34,760 nucleotides of DNA from Actinomycetota bacterium. Its GTDB lineage: Bacteria; Actinomycetota; Thermoleophilia; RBG-16-64-13. Below, piece by piece: positions 1 through 11,071 of this stretch. Each line of letters starts with the position of its first letter. Position 1 is the first letter of the stretch. A program made the position numbers and the translations under genes. The DNA lies in the NCBI GenBank assembly GCA_012514635.1, contig JAAYZX010000012.1, positions 1 through 34,760 on the forward strand. The letters are read 5' to 3'. The notes beneath the pieces are model-generated. The model saw only the letters and a list, made by a program, of their open reading frames with translations. It did not search any database and was not told the origin of the DNA.

Positions 1-669
1 AAGTTCTTGGTCAGTATGGGTGCCGATATAGAGGGGGCGGGCACGTCCACCATCAAGATTAGGGGTGTTTCTGAGCTGCATGGGGCGGAGCACAGTGTTA
101 TCGGTGATCGTATTGAGGCCGGTACTTTCCTTGTTGCAGGCGCTATTACCGGCGGCGATGTAGAAGTAGAGGGCATAAGCCCTCGACTCCTCGACTTATT
201 CCTTTCCAAGCTTCGTGCCATCGGTGCCCATATACAGGAGAACTCGCGCTCCATCCGCGTGGGCGGAGATCCTGGAACTTACGTTGGTACTGATATTGCC
301 ACATTGCCGTATCCTGGTTTCGCGACTGACCTGCAGGCGCAGACCATGGCCTTGCTTGCCGTAGCGCAAGGGCCGTCTATTGTGACCGAGAACGTTTTTG
401 AGAATCGTTTCGTCTTTGTAGACGAGCTGATACGTTTGGGTGCGGATATCAAGGTCACGGGACACCACGCAGTGGTGAACGGCGGCAGGCGCCTGATGGG
501 AGCTATTGTCAAGTGCTCCGATCTGCGGGCGGGGGCGGCGTTGGTACTGGCCGGCCTCGCGGCCGAGGGAATAACGGAGATTAGAGACATATATCATGTC
601 GATCGAGGCTACGAAGATTTCGAGGGGAAACTGCGGACGCTGGGTGCCCAGATCGAGCGCGTGGGCTGA
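1..669 (+). CDS. murA: UDP-N-acetylglucosamine 1-carboxyvinyltransferase, C-terminal part (5' truncated by window edge)
   Basis: MurA transfers enolpyruvate from PEP to UDP-GlcNAc, the first committed cytosolic step of peptidoglycan synthesis. Reading frame 1 is open from the first base, so the gene enters from the left and only about 222 C-terminal residues of a roughly 420-residue protein are visible. The segment YPGFATDLQAQ matches the conserved MurA stretch that carries the catalytic aspartate (Asp305 in E. coli). The ending, with DLRAGAALVLAGLAAEG followed by a VDRGYE motif, is typical of MurA. The catalytic cysteine loop lies upstream of the window. Together with the LCP gene just downstream this forms a cell-wall neighbourhood. 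Family assignment is secure. Confidence 0.96.
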   Translation, partial: KFLVSMGADIEGAGTSTIKIRGVSELHGAEHSVIGDRIEAGTFLVAGAITGGDVEVEGISPRLLDLFLSKLRAIGAHIQENSRSIRVGGDPGTYVGTDIATLPYPGFATDLQAQTMALLAVAQGPSIVTENVFENRFVFVDELIRLGADIKVTGHHAVVNGGRRLMGAIVKCSDLRAGAALVLAGLAAEGITEIRDIYHVDRGYEDFEGKLRTLGAQIERVG

Positions 670-684
670 CGACGGCATAACCGG

Positions 685-698
685 CGGTCATTTGACCG
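685..698 (+). terminator. possible weak terminator hairpin after murA
   Basis: A perfect 6-bp inverted repeat (CGGTCA, TT, TGACCG) starts 15 bases after the murA stop. It is followed by a pyrimidine-rich stretch (TTCGGCCTTCTTCC) rather than a clean T-run. The loop is very small, so the real stem would be shorter. It may end murA transcription before the LCP gene, but the evidence is only the repeat and its position. Confidence 0.25.
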
Positions 699-777
699 TT
701 CGGCCTTCTTCCTTCCCGTGGTGGTCGCCATTGCAGCGACGGGGTAGAATTGGACCGGGAGGACTCCGTATTTCATC

Positions 778-2616
778 ATGACTTTCCATAGCAAGCCCTA
801 CACTATCTATACTGTTGAGGGCGTGAAGCGTCCGCGGCGTTGGCTGCGGATTACTCTGATCGTCACTGCAGTCGTTGTCGCCGTTGTGGGGATCGGTGCG
901 GCGACGTCTTACGCCTGGCTGGGTTGGCTGATGTCGCGCACCCATCGCAGTCCTGAGGTTGCGGCGGCGCAGAGTGTGTTGAGTCGCACCACACTGCCGC
1001 TGGCGGCCGTAGGGAATAGCGAGGAACTGGTACTGGAGTCGCCCGGCGCTATGGACATCATCCTCTTTGGGTCGGATAACCGCGACGAGGGTGAGGGGCC
1101 GGAGGAGTACGGGCGCTCAGACACTGTGATGCTGGTGCATATAGACTCGCGGGCGAATTTCGTGTCGGTGTTGTCGTTGCCCCGGGATCTCCGGGTGGAG
1201 ATACCCGGCCACGGCGCTCAGAAGCTGAACGCGGCTTATGCGTACGGCGGTCCCGCCTTGGCGATAGAAACCGTACAGAACCTCACCGGCGTCGATCTGG
1301 ATCACTATGTGAACATAGATTTTGACGCGTTTCGTCGTGTGACGACGTCGCTGGGAGGCGTATGGGTTGACGTTGATCGCCGCTACTATCATCAGACGCA
1401 GGCGTGGGATGTTGAGTACCATGAGAATCTCGATATTCAGGCAGGATACCAGCGTCTCATGGGGGAGGATGCGCTGGACTTTGTGCGCTATCGCATCGAC
1501 TCCAACTATGATTACGGTCGCATGCAACGGCAGCAGCTCTTTCTTCTGGAGGCCAAACGCCAGTTCGTCAGTTTCGCCACAGCTCTGAAGGTGCCCCAAC
1601 TTGCATCTTTGGTGGCCGACAACATGTCCACCACTCTCACGGCCAGTGATGTCGTCAACCTGGCCATCTGGGGTCTGCGTCTGGATGGTCGTCGGGTCAA
1701 ACAGATCAGCCTGGAAGGTGATTCGCAGCAGATTGACGGTTTGTGGTACGTGCTGATCTCGGAATCGGAGCTGGAGGCTGCGGTGAGGGACTACAGGACG
1801 GCGCCTACCGATTCGGGAGCCGGAACTGCCGCCATCCAGACCGCAGACCCTGCGGTGAGTGACGCTGGTGACAGTGTGGTGTCGCCACTTTCCAAGGAAC
1901 AGGCTTCACTGGAAGGCGTGAAAGTTGAGGTGCTGAATGGCAACGGGCGTACCGGGCATGCGGCCACTGCTGCCGGTATGCTCCGGGGCGTGGGCGCGGA
2001 TGTCCTGATGGTGGGAGATGCTACGGAGATGCAGGACGAGACGTCCGTGTCATACTCGTCGGGCCGGCGGGGCGAAGCAGAGGCCGTTGTGAGAGCCCTG
2101 GGTACGGGTGGAGTTATTCTTGATGCCGGCCTGAACCACATCAAGGTGATTCTAGGATATGATTTTCGGGCCGAATTCAATAAAGTCACCTGCCCCGGAC
2201 CTTCGGGAATTATCTATGAAGACGAATATAAAGCGCTCCAGAGTATGGTGACGTTCAAATTGCTGGGCCCCGGCTATATGCCGCCGGACTATGAGTACAA
2301 TGATTGTCGGGTCTACGAGATCGACGCTGGAAAGAACAAACATTTTCCGGCAGTTAAGACCATCTACAAATGGGGATCTTTGGATCAGTATCTGGGCATC
2401 ATGCAGACCACGTTTGTAGACGCACCAATCGCGGTGGGGGGCGAACAGGTAGAGATAGGGGGAACCACCTACAACATCGTGTCTATTGCCGAAGCAACCG
2501 ACTACATCTGGTGGAAGAAGAACGGCGCGTTGTATTGGGTCTCAAACACTCTGAGCAACCTACTCTCTCGAGATGAGCTGCTGCGAGTGGCCACCAACAT
2601 GATCCCGGTTCCATAG
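778..2616 (+). CDS. LytR-CpsA-Psr (LCP) family wall glycopolymer transferase with LytR_C and an extra C-terminal domain
   Basis: LCP proteins attach wall glycopolymers (teichoic acids, arabinogalactan or capsule, depending on lineage) from a lipid carrier to peptidoglycan on the outer membrane face. This 612-residue protein has a short basic cytoplasmic N-terminus and one membrane anchor at about residues 21-44. The LCP core begins near residue 90 and shows the motifs SDTVMLVHID, SLPRDLRVEIPG, KLNAAYAYGG and DFVRYR with conserved Arg/Asp residues. A LytR_C domain starts near residue 381 (VKVEVLNGNGRTG). About 150 further residues follow, ending in an aromatic-rich segment (YIWWKKNGALYWVS) that vaguely resembles extracellular DUF4367-type domains. 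The ATG is about 14 bases from a GGGAGGA, which is rather long, so the start is not certain. The substrate cannot be told from sequence. Confidence 0.9.
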   Translation: MTFHSKPYTIYTVEGVKRPRRWLRITLIVTAVVVAVVGIGAATSYAWLGWLMSRTHRSPEVAAAQSVLSRTTLPLAAVGNSEELVLESPGAMDIILFGSDNRDEGEGPEEYGRSDTVMLVHIDSRANFVSVLSLPRDLRVEIPGHGAQKLNAAYAYGGPALAIETVQNLTGVDLDHYVNIDFDAFRRVTTSLGGVWVDVDRRYYHQTQAWDVEYHENLDIQAGYQRLMGEDALDFVRYRIDSNYDYGRMQRQQLFLLEAKRQFVSFATALKVPQLASLVADNMSTTLTASDVVNLAIWGLRLDGRRVKQISLEGDSQQIDGLWYVLISESELEAAVRDYRTAPTDSGAGTAAIQTADPAVSDAGDSVVSPLSKEQASLEGVKVEVLNGNGRTGHAATAAGMLRGVGADVLMVGDATEMQDETSVSYSSGRRGEAEAVVRALGTGGVILDAGLNHIKVILGYDFRAEFNKVTCPGPSGIIYEDEYKALQSMVTFKLLGPGYMPPDYEYNDCRVYEIDAGKNKHFPAVKTIYKWGSLDQYLGIMQTTFVDAPIAVGGEQVEIGGTTYNIVSIAEATDYIWWKKNGALYWVSNTLSNLLSRDELLRVATNMIPVP

Positions 2617-4531
<1,915 letters not shown>

Positions 4532-4589
4532 TTCAGCGGAGACGGCGAATCCGACCCAAGCCAACCGGCCCGGAGGAAGGAATCTGCGT

Positions 4590-5726
4590 GTGATCTCATC
4601 TGAAGTGCGGACTATCGAGTGGCAAAACGGCAACGTTATCATGATAGACCAGCGATTGTTGCCGACGGTGGAGACATACGTAACCTGCCGGACATGGGAA
4701 GAAGTGGCCGACGCCATTCGGACCATGATCATAAGAGGGGCGCCCGCAATTGGTGTGGCGGCGGCCATGGGTGTGGCCGTGGCCGCCAGAAGTGTCGCAA
4801 GTGGGTCCTCATTGGCCTTTCGGGAGATACTCCAGGCTGCAACCAAAGGCTTATTGGCCACTCGTCCCACTGCGTATAACCTGGCATGGGCGGTACGGGA
4901 GATGGAGGCGATCTGGCGGTCCAGTGTTGGTTCGCCTAAGGAGGTTGCCTTCGCGCTGGAGCGGAGGGCTATCGAGATTATGCGCGAAGATGTGAACTCA
5001 TGCCGACGCATTGGGGAATATGGGGCCGATGTGATTGTGGGCCGGCCTGCCGCGGGCAGCAGGCCGGCCGCAGCTCCGGTCTTCTCGGTCCCGCTGACTT
5101 TTCAGGGTGGTCCGGTCGTGTTGACGCATTGTAATGCCGGGGCTTTGGCTACTGCTGGATACGGTACGGCGCTGGGTGTGATTCGGTCCGTGTACGCGCG
5201 GGAGCCGCGTCTGCGCGTACTTGCCGATGAAACCCGCCCTCTCCTGCAGGGAACTCGTTTGACGGCGTGGGAGCTACAGCGTGACGGTATACCCTTTGAG
5301 CTCATCACGGATGGCATGGCAGGCTTCTTCCTCTCGCAGGGTGATGTCTCTCATGTAGTGGTCGGGGCGGATCGGATCGCAGCCAACGGTGATACGGCAA
5401 ACAAGATCGGAACGTATGGCTTGTCAGTAGTGGCACGGGAGCATAATGTGCCGTTCATAATTGCAGCACCGTTTTCCACCATTGACCTGTCGCTTGCCAA
5501 TGGGGGGCTCATTCCCATTGAGGAGCGCGCGCAAGACGAAGTGACCACTCTTTCGGGACGCATGATGGCGCCGGCTGGAGCGACGGCGCGCAACCCGGCC
5601 TTCGATGTGACGCCGGCTACAAACATATCAGCCATCATTACGGATAGGGGAGTGGCATATCCACCATTTGCGCACTCACTTCTCCATCTCGCCGAACAGG
5701 AAGGAGGAACAGAATGCGGGCAATGA
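4590..5726 (+). CDS. mtnA: S-methyl-5-thioribose-1-phosphate isomerase with a proline/alanine-rich insertion
   Basis: MtnA isomerises methylthioribose-1-phosphate to methylthioribulose-1-phosphate in methionine salvage or the related MTA shunts. Diagnostic motifs are IIRGAPAIGVAAAMG, THCNAGALATAGYGTALG (catalytic Cys) and VVGADRIAANGDTANKIGTY (catalytic Asp). The GTG start at 4590 has GGAGGAAGG nine bases upstream. Between GEYGADVIV and the THCNAG block lies an extra Pro/Ala-rich segment of about 20 residues (around 5037-5105) that typical MtnA proteins do not have; its DNA contains a hairpin. The 378-residue length is slightly above the usual ~345-360. The 3' end overlaps the next gene by 13 bases, implying translational coupling. 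MtnA needs an MTA phosphorylase or nucleosidase plus kinase upstream; the only local candidate is the degenerate PNP-like protein. Confidence 0.95.
   Translation: MISSEVRTIEWQNGNVIMIDQRLLPTVETYVTCRTWEEVADAIRTMIIRGAPAIGVAAAMGVAVAARSVASGSSLAFREILQAATKGLLATRPTAYNLAWAVREMEAIWRSSVGSPKEVAFALERRAIEIMREDVNSCRRIGEYGADVIVGRPAAGSRPAAAPVFSVPLTFQGGPVVLTHCNAGALATAGYGTALGVIRSVYAREPRLRVLADETRPLLQGTRLTAWELQRDGIPFELITDGMAGFFLSQGDVSHVVVGADRIAANGDTANKIGTYGLSVVAREHNVPFIIAAPFSTIDLSLANGGLIPIEERAQDEVTTLSGRMMAPAGATARNPAFDVTPATNISAIITDRGVAYPPFAHSLLHLAEQEGGTECGQ
5040..5069. repeat. 11-bp inverted repeat inside the mtnA insertion
   Basis: The arms GGCCGGCCTGC (5040-5050) and GCAGGCCGGCC (5059-5069) are perfect reverse complements separated by eight bases. 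They encode the Pro/Ala-rich insertion in MtnA. The repeat is in-frame and does not break the gene. Confidence 0.75.
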
Positions 5727-6811
5727 TCATGGCTGCGGGGCTAGGCACTCGCCTGCTCCCGCTTACCGAAATGAGCCCTAAGCCCATGGTCCCGATTCTT
5801 GGTGCCCCCATCTTGCACCACATATTGAACCTGCTTAGACGTCACAACATCACGGATGTGGTTATCAATCTGCATCACGTCCCTGACGCCATCACCGGAT
5901 ACTTCGGTATCGGAGAAGAATGGAATATGAATATCGATTACTCCTTTGAGCCAAAGCTCATGGGGACGGCCGGAGGGGTTAAGCAGAATGAAGAATTCCT
6001 CACCAAGGAAGGCACGTTTTTGGTGGTGTCCGGCGACTCTTTGATGGATGCGGATCTGAGCGCCCTTGTGGAAGCCCATCGTGATGCCGGTAGTGCCGCC
6101 ACGTTGGCACTGAAGGAAGTTGCAGACCCCTCTCAGTACGGTGTGGTAGCTTTGGATGAGCAGGGGTGCATTCATTCGTTCCAAGAGAAGCCTGCCCCGG
6201 GTGAAGAGATCTCTCGTCTCTGTAACAGTGGGCTCTATGTCTTAGAGCCGGAGGTTCTGGAACGGGTTCCCTCCGGTCATTTCTATGACTTCGGTAGACA
6301 GTTGTGGCCTGAAATGCTGGCGGACGGTGTTCGTCTGGGTTCGTACACGCTGGAGGGTTACTGGAACGATGTGGGTGACATCGGCGCATATCGGCAGGGG
6401 TGTGTTGATGCGTTGCGAGGATGCGTAAACCTGGATCGGGAGGCCCTGGAGGTACGTCCGGGTATCTGGTTTGGGCGGCGTGCGGTCGTGGACCAACGAG
6501 CCACTTTGGATCCTCCCGTGTTTGTTGGAGCGGGGTCGCGTGTGGAGGCTGAAGCGAATATTCAAGGACCTGTGGTATTAGGTGAACAGTGCATAGTCGA
6601 GGAAGGTGTCACGGTCACCGATACGATTGCCTGGTCATCTGTTGTACTGGGGCGCGGCTGTTCGTTGGAACATTGCATCGTGGGGAGTCATTCATCCATC
6701 AGGGGTTGGGTGAAGGCGGCAAATTGCGTCGTGGGTGAGCGGTGCCTGATTGGCGAGGTAGGTCAGGTGAGAGATCTCAACCTGGAAGCGGGCACGGTGC
6801 TATGGGGTTGA
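5714..6811 (+). CDS. NDP-sugar pyrophosphorylase (mannose-1-phosphate guanylyltransferase-like) with left-handed beta-helix tail
   Basis: These enzymes make nucleotide-activated sugars from a sugar-1-phosphate and an NTP in the cytosol. The N-terminus has the nucleotidyltransferase signature MIMAAGLGTRLLPLT followed by SPKPMVPI. GTAGGVK, the metal-binding VVSGDSLMDADL, the sugar-binding EKP motif and YWNDVGD follow in order. From about residue 245 the chain shows hexapeptide-like repeats (for example ANIQGPVVLGEQCIV) of a left-handed beta-helix, as in GDP-mannose pyrophosphorylases and GlmU relatives. The start overlaps mtnA by 13 bases with GGAGGAACAG just upstream. The nucleotide and sugar cannot be fixed from sequence; mannose- or glucose-1-phosphate are both plausible. 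A role in wall or capsule precursor supply is inference. Confidence 0.88.
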   Translation: MRAMIMAAGLGTRLLPLTEMSPKPMVPILGAPILHHILNLLRRHNITDVVINLHHVPDAITGYFGIGEEWNMNIDYSFEPKLMGTAGGVKQNEEFLTKEGTFLVVSGDSLMDADLSALVEAHRDAGSAATLALKEVADPSQYGVVALDEQGCIHSFQEKPAPGEEISRLCNSGLYVLEPEVLERVPSGHFYDFGRQLWPEMLADGVRLGSYTLEGYWNDVGDIGAYRQGCVDALRGCVNLDREALEVRPGIWFGRRAVVDQRATLDPPVFVGAGSRVEAEANIQGPVVLGEQCIVEEGVTVTDTIAWSSVVLGRGCSLEHCIVGSHSSIRGWVKAANCVVGERCLIGEVGQVRDLNLEAGTVLWG

Positions 6812-7575
6812 GCGCCGGCCCGACTTGTGTAACGTTGGGGTTTCGCGATCGACTGAGCGCCGCATTGGACCTATTGTTCCCTCCCCGTTGTGTTGGGTGT
6901 GGTGAGTTCGAAACCCTACTATGCTCTGCTTGTGAATCGACGCTGAAGGCACTGAGTGGGGAAGGATGCGCGCGCTGTGGACGCCCGGGCATGGTTTCCA
7001 CCAGCGACGGCTGGTGTCGTGACTGTGTGGACCGGGATCTTCGCTTCTCTTCCGCGCGCAGCGCGTTTGAATACACGGGGGTAACTCAAGAGCTGGTGGC
7101 GGCTTTGAAGTATGGTGGCCAGAGGCAGGTGGCAAAGATCATGGCTAAAACAGCGGCAGAGGCTTTCATGGATCTATGCGGTCGCGTATGTCCTGTTGCT
7201 GTGACATGGGTGCCGAGCCACTCGTCGGTTGTTCGTGACCGCGGTTACAACCAAGCTGAGTTGTTGGCCCGCGAACTGACCGTCCGAGTGCGGGTTTCGT
7301 CGCCGGTGGAACTGGTACGCAAAACGCGGAAGACTGCCCATCAGCAGGCACTCGGCCGCGAAGAGCGAGCCCGTAATTTGGCAGGCGCCTTTTCCACTAC
7401 TGCCGTACATGCGGAGTTGCAGTCTGCTGGATCGGTTGTTCTGGTGGACGATGTATACACGACAGGGGCCACGGCGAGCGCCGTAGCAGATGCGATAAGG
7501 CAGGGTAATGGGCAAGAAGTGCATGTGTTTACTTATGCGAGGGCGCTGGGAGAGGTTCCGTGTTTTGCAGACTAG
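6802..7575 (+). CDS. comF: ComF family amidophosphoribosyltransferase-like protein
   Basis: ComF proteins combine an N-terminal zinc ribbon with a C-terminal phosphoribosyltransferase (PRTase) fold; in naturally competent bacteria they support DNA uptake, elsewhere the role is less clear. The N-terminus has paired cysteines (PPRCVGCGEF, LLCSAC, CARCGRPG, WCRDC). The C-terminus has the PRPP-binding motif VVLVDDVYTTGATA. The middle contains the family block RGYNQAELLARELT and the TAHQQALGREER segment. ATG 6802 overlaps the upstream stop by ten bases and is preferred over an upstream in-frame codon at 6742 that would lie deep within the preceding gene. The length of 257 residues is ordinary. No other competence gene is visible here. 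Confidence 0.9.
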   Translation: MGLSAGPTCVTLGFRDRLSAALDLLFPPRCVGCGEFETLLCSACESTLKALSGEGCARCGRPGMVSTSDGWCRDCVDRDLRFSSARSAFEYTGVTQELVAALKYGGQRQVAKIMAKTAAEAFMDLCGRVCPVAVTWVPSHSSVVRDRGYNQAELLARELTVRVRVSSPVELVRKTRKTAHQQALGREERARNLAGAFSTTAVHAELQSAGSVVLVDDVYTTGATASAVADAIRQGNGQEVHVFTYARALGEVPCFAD

Positions 7576-7723
7576 TGCGTTCAGGTGCGCACTATGCTTC
7601 ACAGACTGACAGAGTAGGCGTGGTGTGGTATCTTCCGGGTTCGGTCTCTCGCTTAGAAGGGCGGGTTGATCGTCCGGCGGGAACTGATTGTCAATGGAGA
7701 GTCTCTAAAGGAGCGGGTACGGC

Positions 7724-8293
7724 GTGAACCTCGTTATTAAAGGCCGCAACATAGTTGTATCGGATGCCCTGAGCACATACGTGGACGAGAAAATTGGGCG
7801 CATCGGCAGGTACCTATGGGATGGCGCGCGCTGCGAGCTGGAGCTCTCAACCGAGAAGAACCCGAGCATATCGGCCAATCAGGTGGTGGAGGCTACTATC
7901 TTCACAAAAGGACCGGTTATCCGAGCGCGTGAAGCCTCGCCGGATATGTACACGTCGGTGGACTTGGTGGCGGATAAGCTGGAACGTCAAGTCAAAAAAT
8001 ATAGAGGAAAACTTGTGGCCCGAACCCAAGGCGGCCATCGAGACGTCATTCTGAGCCAGGGTTTTGCCGTGCCGGAGGAAGCCGAGCGCGAGGCCGAGGA
8101 GGCGGGCGAGCTTCCCAAGATCGTGAAGATCAAGCAGTTCATTGTGAAGCCCATGACGCCGGAAGAAGCTGCCATGCAGCTCGAGTTGGTGGGCCACGAT
8201 TTCTTTGTCTTCGTCAACTCGGAGACTCAAGACACGAACGTCGTGTATCGCAGGCGGGACGCTAACTACGGTTTGATCGAACCGCGGCGCTGA
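7724..8293 (+). CDS. hpf: long-form ribosome hibernation promoting factor
   Basis: HPF binds the 30S subunit at the tRNA/mRNA channel and, in its long form, joins two ribosomes into inactive 100S dimers in stationary phase. Residues 1-100 match the RaiA/HPF N-domain (MNLVIKGRNIVVSDAL, then DKLERQVKKYRGKL). A charged linker follows. The C-terminal dimerisation domain at about 130-189 has IVKIKQFIVKPMTPEEAAMQ and ends HDFFVFVNSET...VVYRRRDANYGLIEP. The 189-residue length is typical. GTG 7724 has AAAGGAG about 11 bases upstream. A 148-base gap separates it from comF, so it probably has its own promoter. Position just before secA is common in Gram-positive bacteria. Confidence 0.96.
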   Translation: MNLVIKGRNIVVSDALSTYVDEKIGRIGRYLWDGARCELELSTEKNPSISANQVVEATIFTKGPVIRAREASPDMYTSVDLVADKLERQVKKYRGKLVARTQGGHRDVILSQGFAVPEEAEREAEEAGELPKIVKIKQFIVKPMTPEEAAMQLELVGHDFFVFVNSETQDTNVVYRRRDANYGLIEPRR

Positions 8294-8301
8294 TATAGAG
8301 A

Positions 8302-8317
8302 CCCGGGCCCGCCCGGG
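8302..8317 (+). other. GC-only inverted repeat between hpf and secA
   Basis: CCCGGGC (8302-8308) and GCCCGGG (8311-8317) are perfect reverse complements, eight bases after the hpf stop and upstream of secA. There is no T-run, so it is not a textbook intrinsic terminator. It could slow read-through or protect a 3' end. Confidence 0.4.
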
Positions 8318-8377
8318 ACGGGCAACGCAGGAGGCGTGACCGGTCCCGGGGGAGACAGCGCCGGGCAGAAAGCCGTT

Positions 8378-11008
8378 ATGGGGTTTGTTGACAAGATCTT
8401 CCGCTTTGGCGAGGGTCGTAAGCTAAAGGCGCTCGAAAACGTGGTTGCGCAGGTTGCTGCGCTACAAGATGAGATGCGGGCGCTGGACGACGGTACCCTT
8501 CGCGCCAAGACGCAGATGTTCAAAGAGCGCCTTGTGGCCGGGGAAACCGTCGATGATCTGATGCCTGAAGCTTTCGCTGTGGTGCGTGAGGCGGCGGCGC
8601 GGGTGGTGGGCATGCGTCCCTTCGATGTGCAGGTCATGGGAGCCGTGATCCTGCATCAGGGTGGCATAGCCGAGATGAAGACAGGTGAGGGCAAGACTCT
8701 GGTTGCCACTATGCCCGTCTATCTCAACGCTTTGACGGGACGGGGCGTTCACGTGATCACAGTGAACGATTATTTGGCCAAGCGCGATACGGAGTGGATG
8801 GGGCCCATCTATGAGTTCCTGGGTCTCACGGTAGCGGCGTTGCAGAGTAACATGCCCCAAGAAGAGCGCAAGGCTGCATATCAATGCGATGTCCTTCACG
8901 GCACCAACACCGAGTTCGGGTTCGACTATCTGCGGGACAACATGGTCCTCTCGCTCGATCAGCGGGTGCAACCGGATCATCACTATGCCATTGTCGACGA
9001 GGTCGACTCCATTCTCATTGACGAGGCTCGGACACCTTTGATCATCTCCGGCCCCGGGGAACGGGCCGCCAAGACCTACTACGACTTTGCCCGCGTCGTT
9101 CGTCAGCTGAAGGAAGGCGAAGATGAGGACTACGAGGTCGATGAGAAGAAGCGTACCGTCGCTCCCACGGAGAAGGGAGTGGCCAAAGTCGAGCATATGT
9201 ACGGGGTGGAAAACCTGTACGAGGATCTCTCGGGCCAGTTGGTCAATCATCTGGTGCAGGCCCTCAAGGCTCAAGCTCTTTTCAAGCGTGATGTCGATTA
9301 CCTGGTGGCGGATGGTGAAGTCAAGATCATCGACGAGTTCACCGGGCGTGTACTGGAAGGCCGCCGCTACTCCGAAGGGCTCCATCAGGCCATTGAGGCT
9401 AAAGAGGGCGTGCCCATAAAAGAGGAGAACCAGACGCTCGCTACCATCACGCTTCAGAACTATTTCCGTTTATACGAGAAGCTGGCAGGCATGACGGGAA
9501 CGGCGGCAACGGAGGCAGACGAGTTTCACCATACGTATGATATGGATGTGGTGCCGATACCGCCAAACCGGCCTATGGTACGCGAGGACTGCAACGATCT
9601 CATCTACAAGACGGAAGCTGCCAAGTTTCGAGCTGTAGTGGAGGACCTCGTGGAGTGTTACCAGCGCAGACAACCTTTGCTGGTCGGTACTATCACTGTG
9701 GAGAAGTCGGAGCGGCTGTCCGCCATGCTGAACAGACGGGGCATTCCGCACGAGGTGCTCAACGCCAAACAACATGCCCGTGAGGCTACGATTGTGGCCG
9801 AGGCTGGTCAACCTGGGGCCATCACCATTGCTACAAACATGGCCGGTCGCGGGACCGACATCAAGTTGGGAGACGGTGTCGCCGAGTTGGGTGGCCTCTA
9901 CGTGCTCGGCACCGAGCGTCACGAATCGCGACGGATCGACAACCAGTTACGCGGTCGCTCCGGTCGTCAGGGAGATCCGGGCTTGAGTCGTTTCTACATC
10001 TCGCTGGAAGATGATCTGATGCGACTCTTTGGCGGTGAGCGCATTTTCAATGTCATGGAGCGGTTGGGTGTGGAAGAAGACATGCCCATAGAGCATCCGC
10101 TCATCTCGCGTTCGGTGGAGACTGCCCAGAAGCGTGTCGAAGAACAGAACTTCCAGATCCGTAAGAGGGTTCTCGAGTACGACGACGTCATGAACAAGCA
10201 GCGTGAGGTCGTATATACGCAGCGACGGCGTATCCTTGAGGGCCAGGATCTGCGGGATGACGTGCGCGACATCATTGACCGTGTACTCAGCGCGGTCGTG
10301 ACTCCCTATACGTCGGTGTCCAAGTATCCGGAAGAATGGGATCTAAGCGAACTGTTCACTACCTTGCGCTCGTATTACCCCATCGGTATCGGGCTCGAGG
10401 ATCTCGGGTCGCTTGACGAGCTTGATGCGGATGACATCAGTGCCCTCGTGACCGAAGATGCTTTCGCGGTTTATGACGGCAAAGAAGCGGGTCTCGGCTA
10501 CGAGAACATGAGGGAACTCGAGCGCTGGGTGCTGTTGCGCACTCTGGATGCGAAGTGGCGTGACCATTTATATGAGATGGACTACCTTCGCGAGGGCATT
10601 GGCCTGCGGGCTCTGGCGCAGAAGGACCCGTTGGTGGAGTACAAGTCTGAGGGTTACCGGATGTACATGGAAATGATGGAGACGGTGCAGGCCGACTTCG
10701 TACGGTACTTGTATCATCTGGAAGTTGTACGTCGCGAGGACACGGCTTCCGAGGGGCCCCGCCCCGTGCAACTCGTGTACTCGGGCGGAGAAGGCGTCGC
10801 GCCTGCCAGGAGTTTCGGAGGCACCGCCGACGGGATGTCTGCAGGTGCGGGCCGAAGGTTGGCGGATTCCTCGACTCGTGCCTACCAGAGTAGTCAGGCG
10901 GCCGCAAGCACGGTCACCGCTCCTCGGCGGGTTGACAATAAGGTCGGCCGCAACGACCCATGCCCGTGTGGAAGTGGCAAGAAGTACAAGAAGTGCTGCG
11001 GTGCCTGA
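8378..11008 (+). CDS. secA: preprotein translocase motor ATPase
   Basis: SecA drives unfolded preproteins through the SecYEG channel by ATP hydrolysis at the inner membrane face. Domain order is complete: DEAD-like NBD1 with MKTGEGKTL (Walker A) and [20 protein letters not shown] (Walker B region), the preprotein cross-linking domain, NBD2 with [13 protein letters not shown] and [11 protein letters not shown], and the helical wing/scaffold. It ends in a SEC-C zinc tail with [16 protein letters not shown] 8378 gives 876 residues starting [13 protein letters not shown], which matches normal SecA N-termini. An upstream in-frame GTG at 8336 would add 14 residues but its AGGAGG is only one base away. 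A low-complexity linker precedes the zinc tail. Confidence 0.98.
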   Translation: MGFVDKIFRFGEGRKLKALENVVAQVAALQDEMRALDDGTLRAKTQMFKERLVAGETVDDLMPEAFAVVREAAARVVGMRPFDVQVMGAVILHQGGIAEMKTGEGKTLVATMPVYLNALTGRGVHVITVNDYLAKRDTEWMGPIYEFLGLTVAALQSNMPQEERKAAYQCDVLHGTNTEFGFDYLRDNMVLSLDQRVQPDHHYAIVDEVDSILIDEARTPLIISGPGERAAKTYYDFARVVRQLKEGEDEDYEVDEKKRTVAPTEKGVAKVEHMYGVENLYEDLSGQLVNHLVQALKAQALFKRDVDYLVADGEVKIIDEFTGRVLEGRRYSEGLHQAIEAKEGVPIKEENQTLATITLQNYFRLYEKLAGMTGTAATEADEFHHTYDMDVVPIPPNRPMVREDCNDLIYKTEAAKFRAVVEDLVECYQRRQPLLVGTITVEKSERLSAMLNRRGIPHEVLNAKQHAREATIVAEAGQPGAITIATNMAGRGTDIKLGDGVAELGGLYVLGTERHESRRIDNQLRGRSGRQGDPGLSRFYISLEDDLMRLFGGERIFNVMERLGVEEDMPIEHPLISRSVETAQKRVEEQNFQIRKRVLEYDDVMNKQREVVYTQRRRILEGQDLRDDVRDIIDRVLSAVVTPYTSVSKYPEEWDLSELFTTLRSYYPIGIGLEDLGSLDELDADDISALVTEDAFAVYDGKEAGLGYENMRELERWVLLRTLDAKWRDHLYEMDYLREGIGLRALAQKDPLVEYKSEGYRMYMEMMETVQADFVRYLYHLEVVRREDTASEGPRPVQLVYSGGEGVAPARSFGGTADGMSAGAGRRLADSSTRAYQSSQAAASTVTAPRRVDNKVGRNDPCPCGSGKKYKKCCGA

Positions 11009-11041
11009 CGGGCGCTCTCGTCGTGTCGTGCACCTGTTCGG

Positions 11042-11047
11042 TATACT
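11042..11047 (+). promoter_or_regulatory. possible -10 element upstream of prfB
   Basis: TATACT lies 25 bases before the prfB ATG in the short gap after secA. No good -35 match is found at normal spacing, so prfB may instead be read from upstream. Confidence 0.2.
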
Positions 11048-11071
11048 CTAAACTAACGATATTGAAGAATT

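Noticed and set aside
7573-7594. TAGTGCG/CGCACTA inverted repeat at the comF stop as a terminator
   Set aside because: Arms of seven bases with an eight-base loop and no T-run; too weak to claim.
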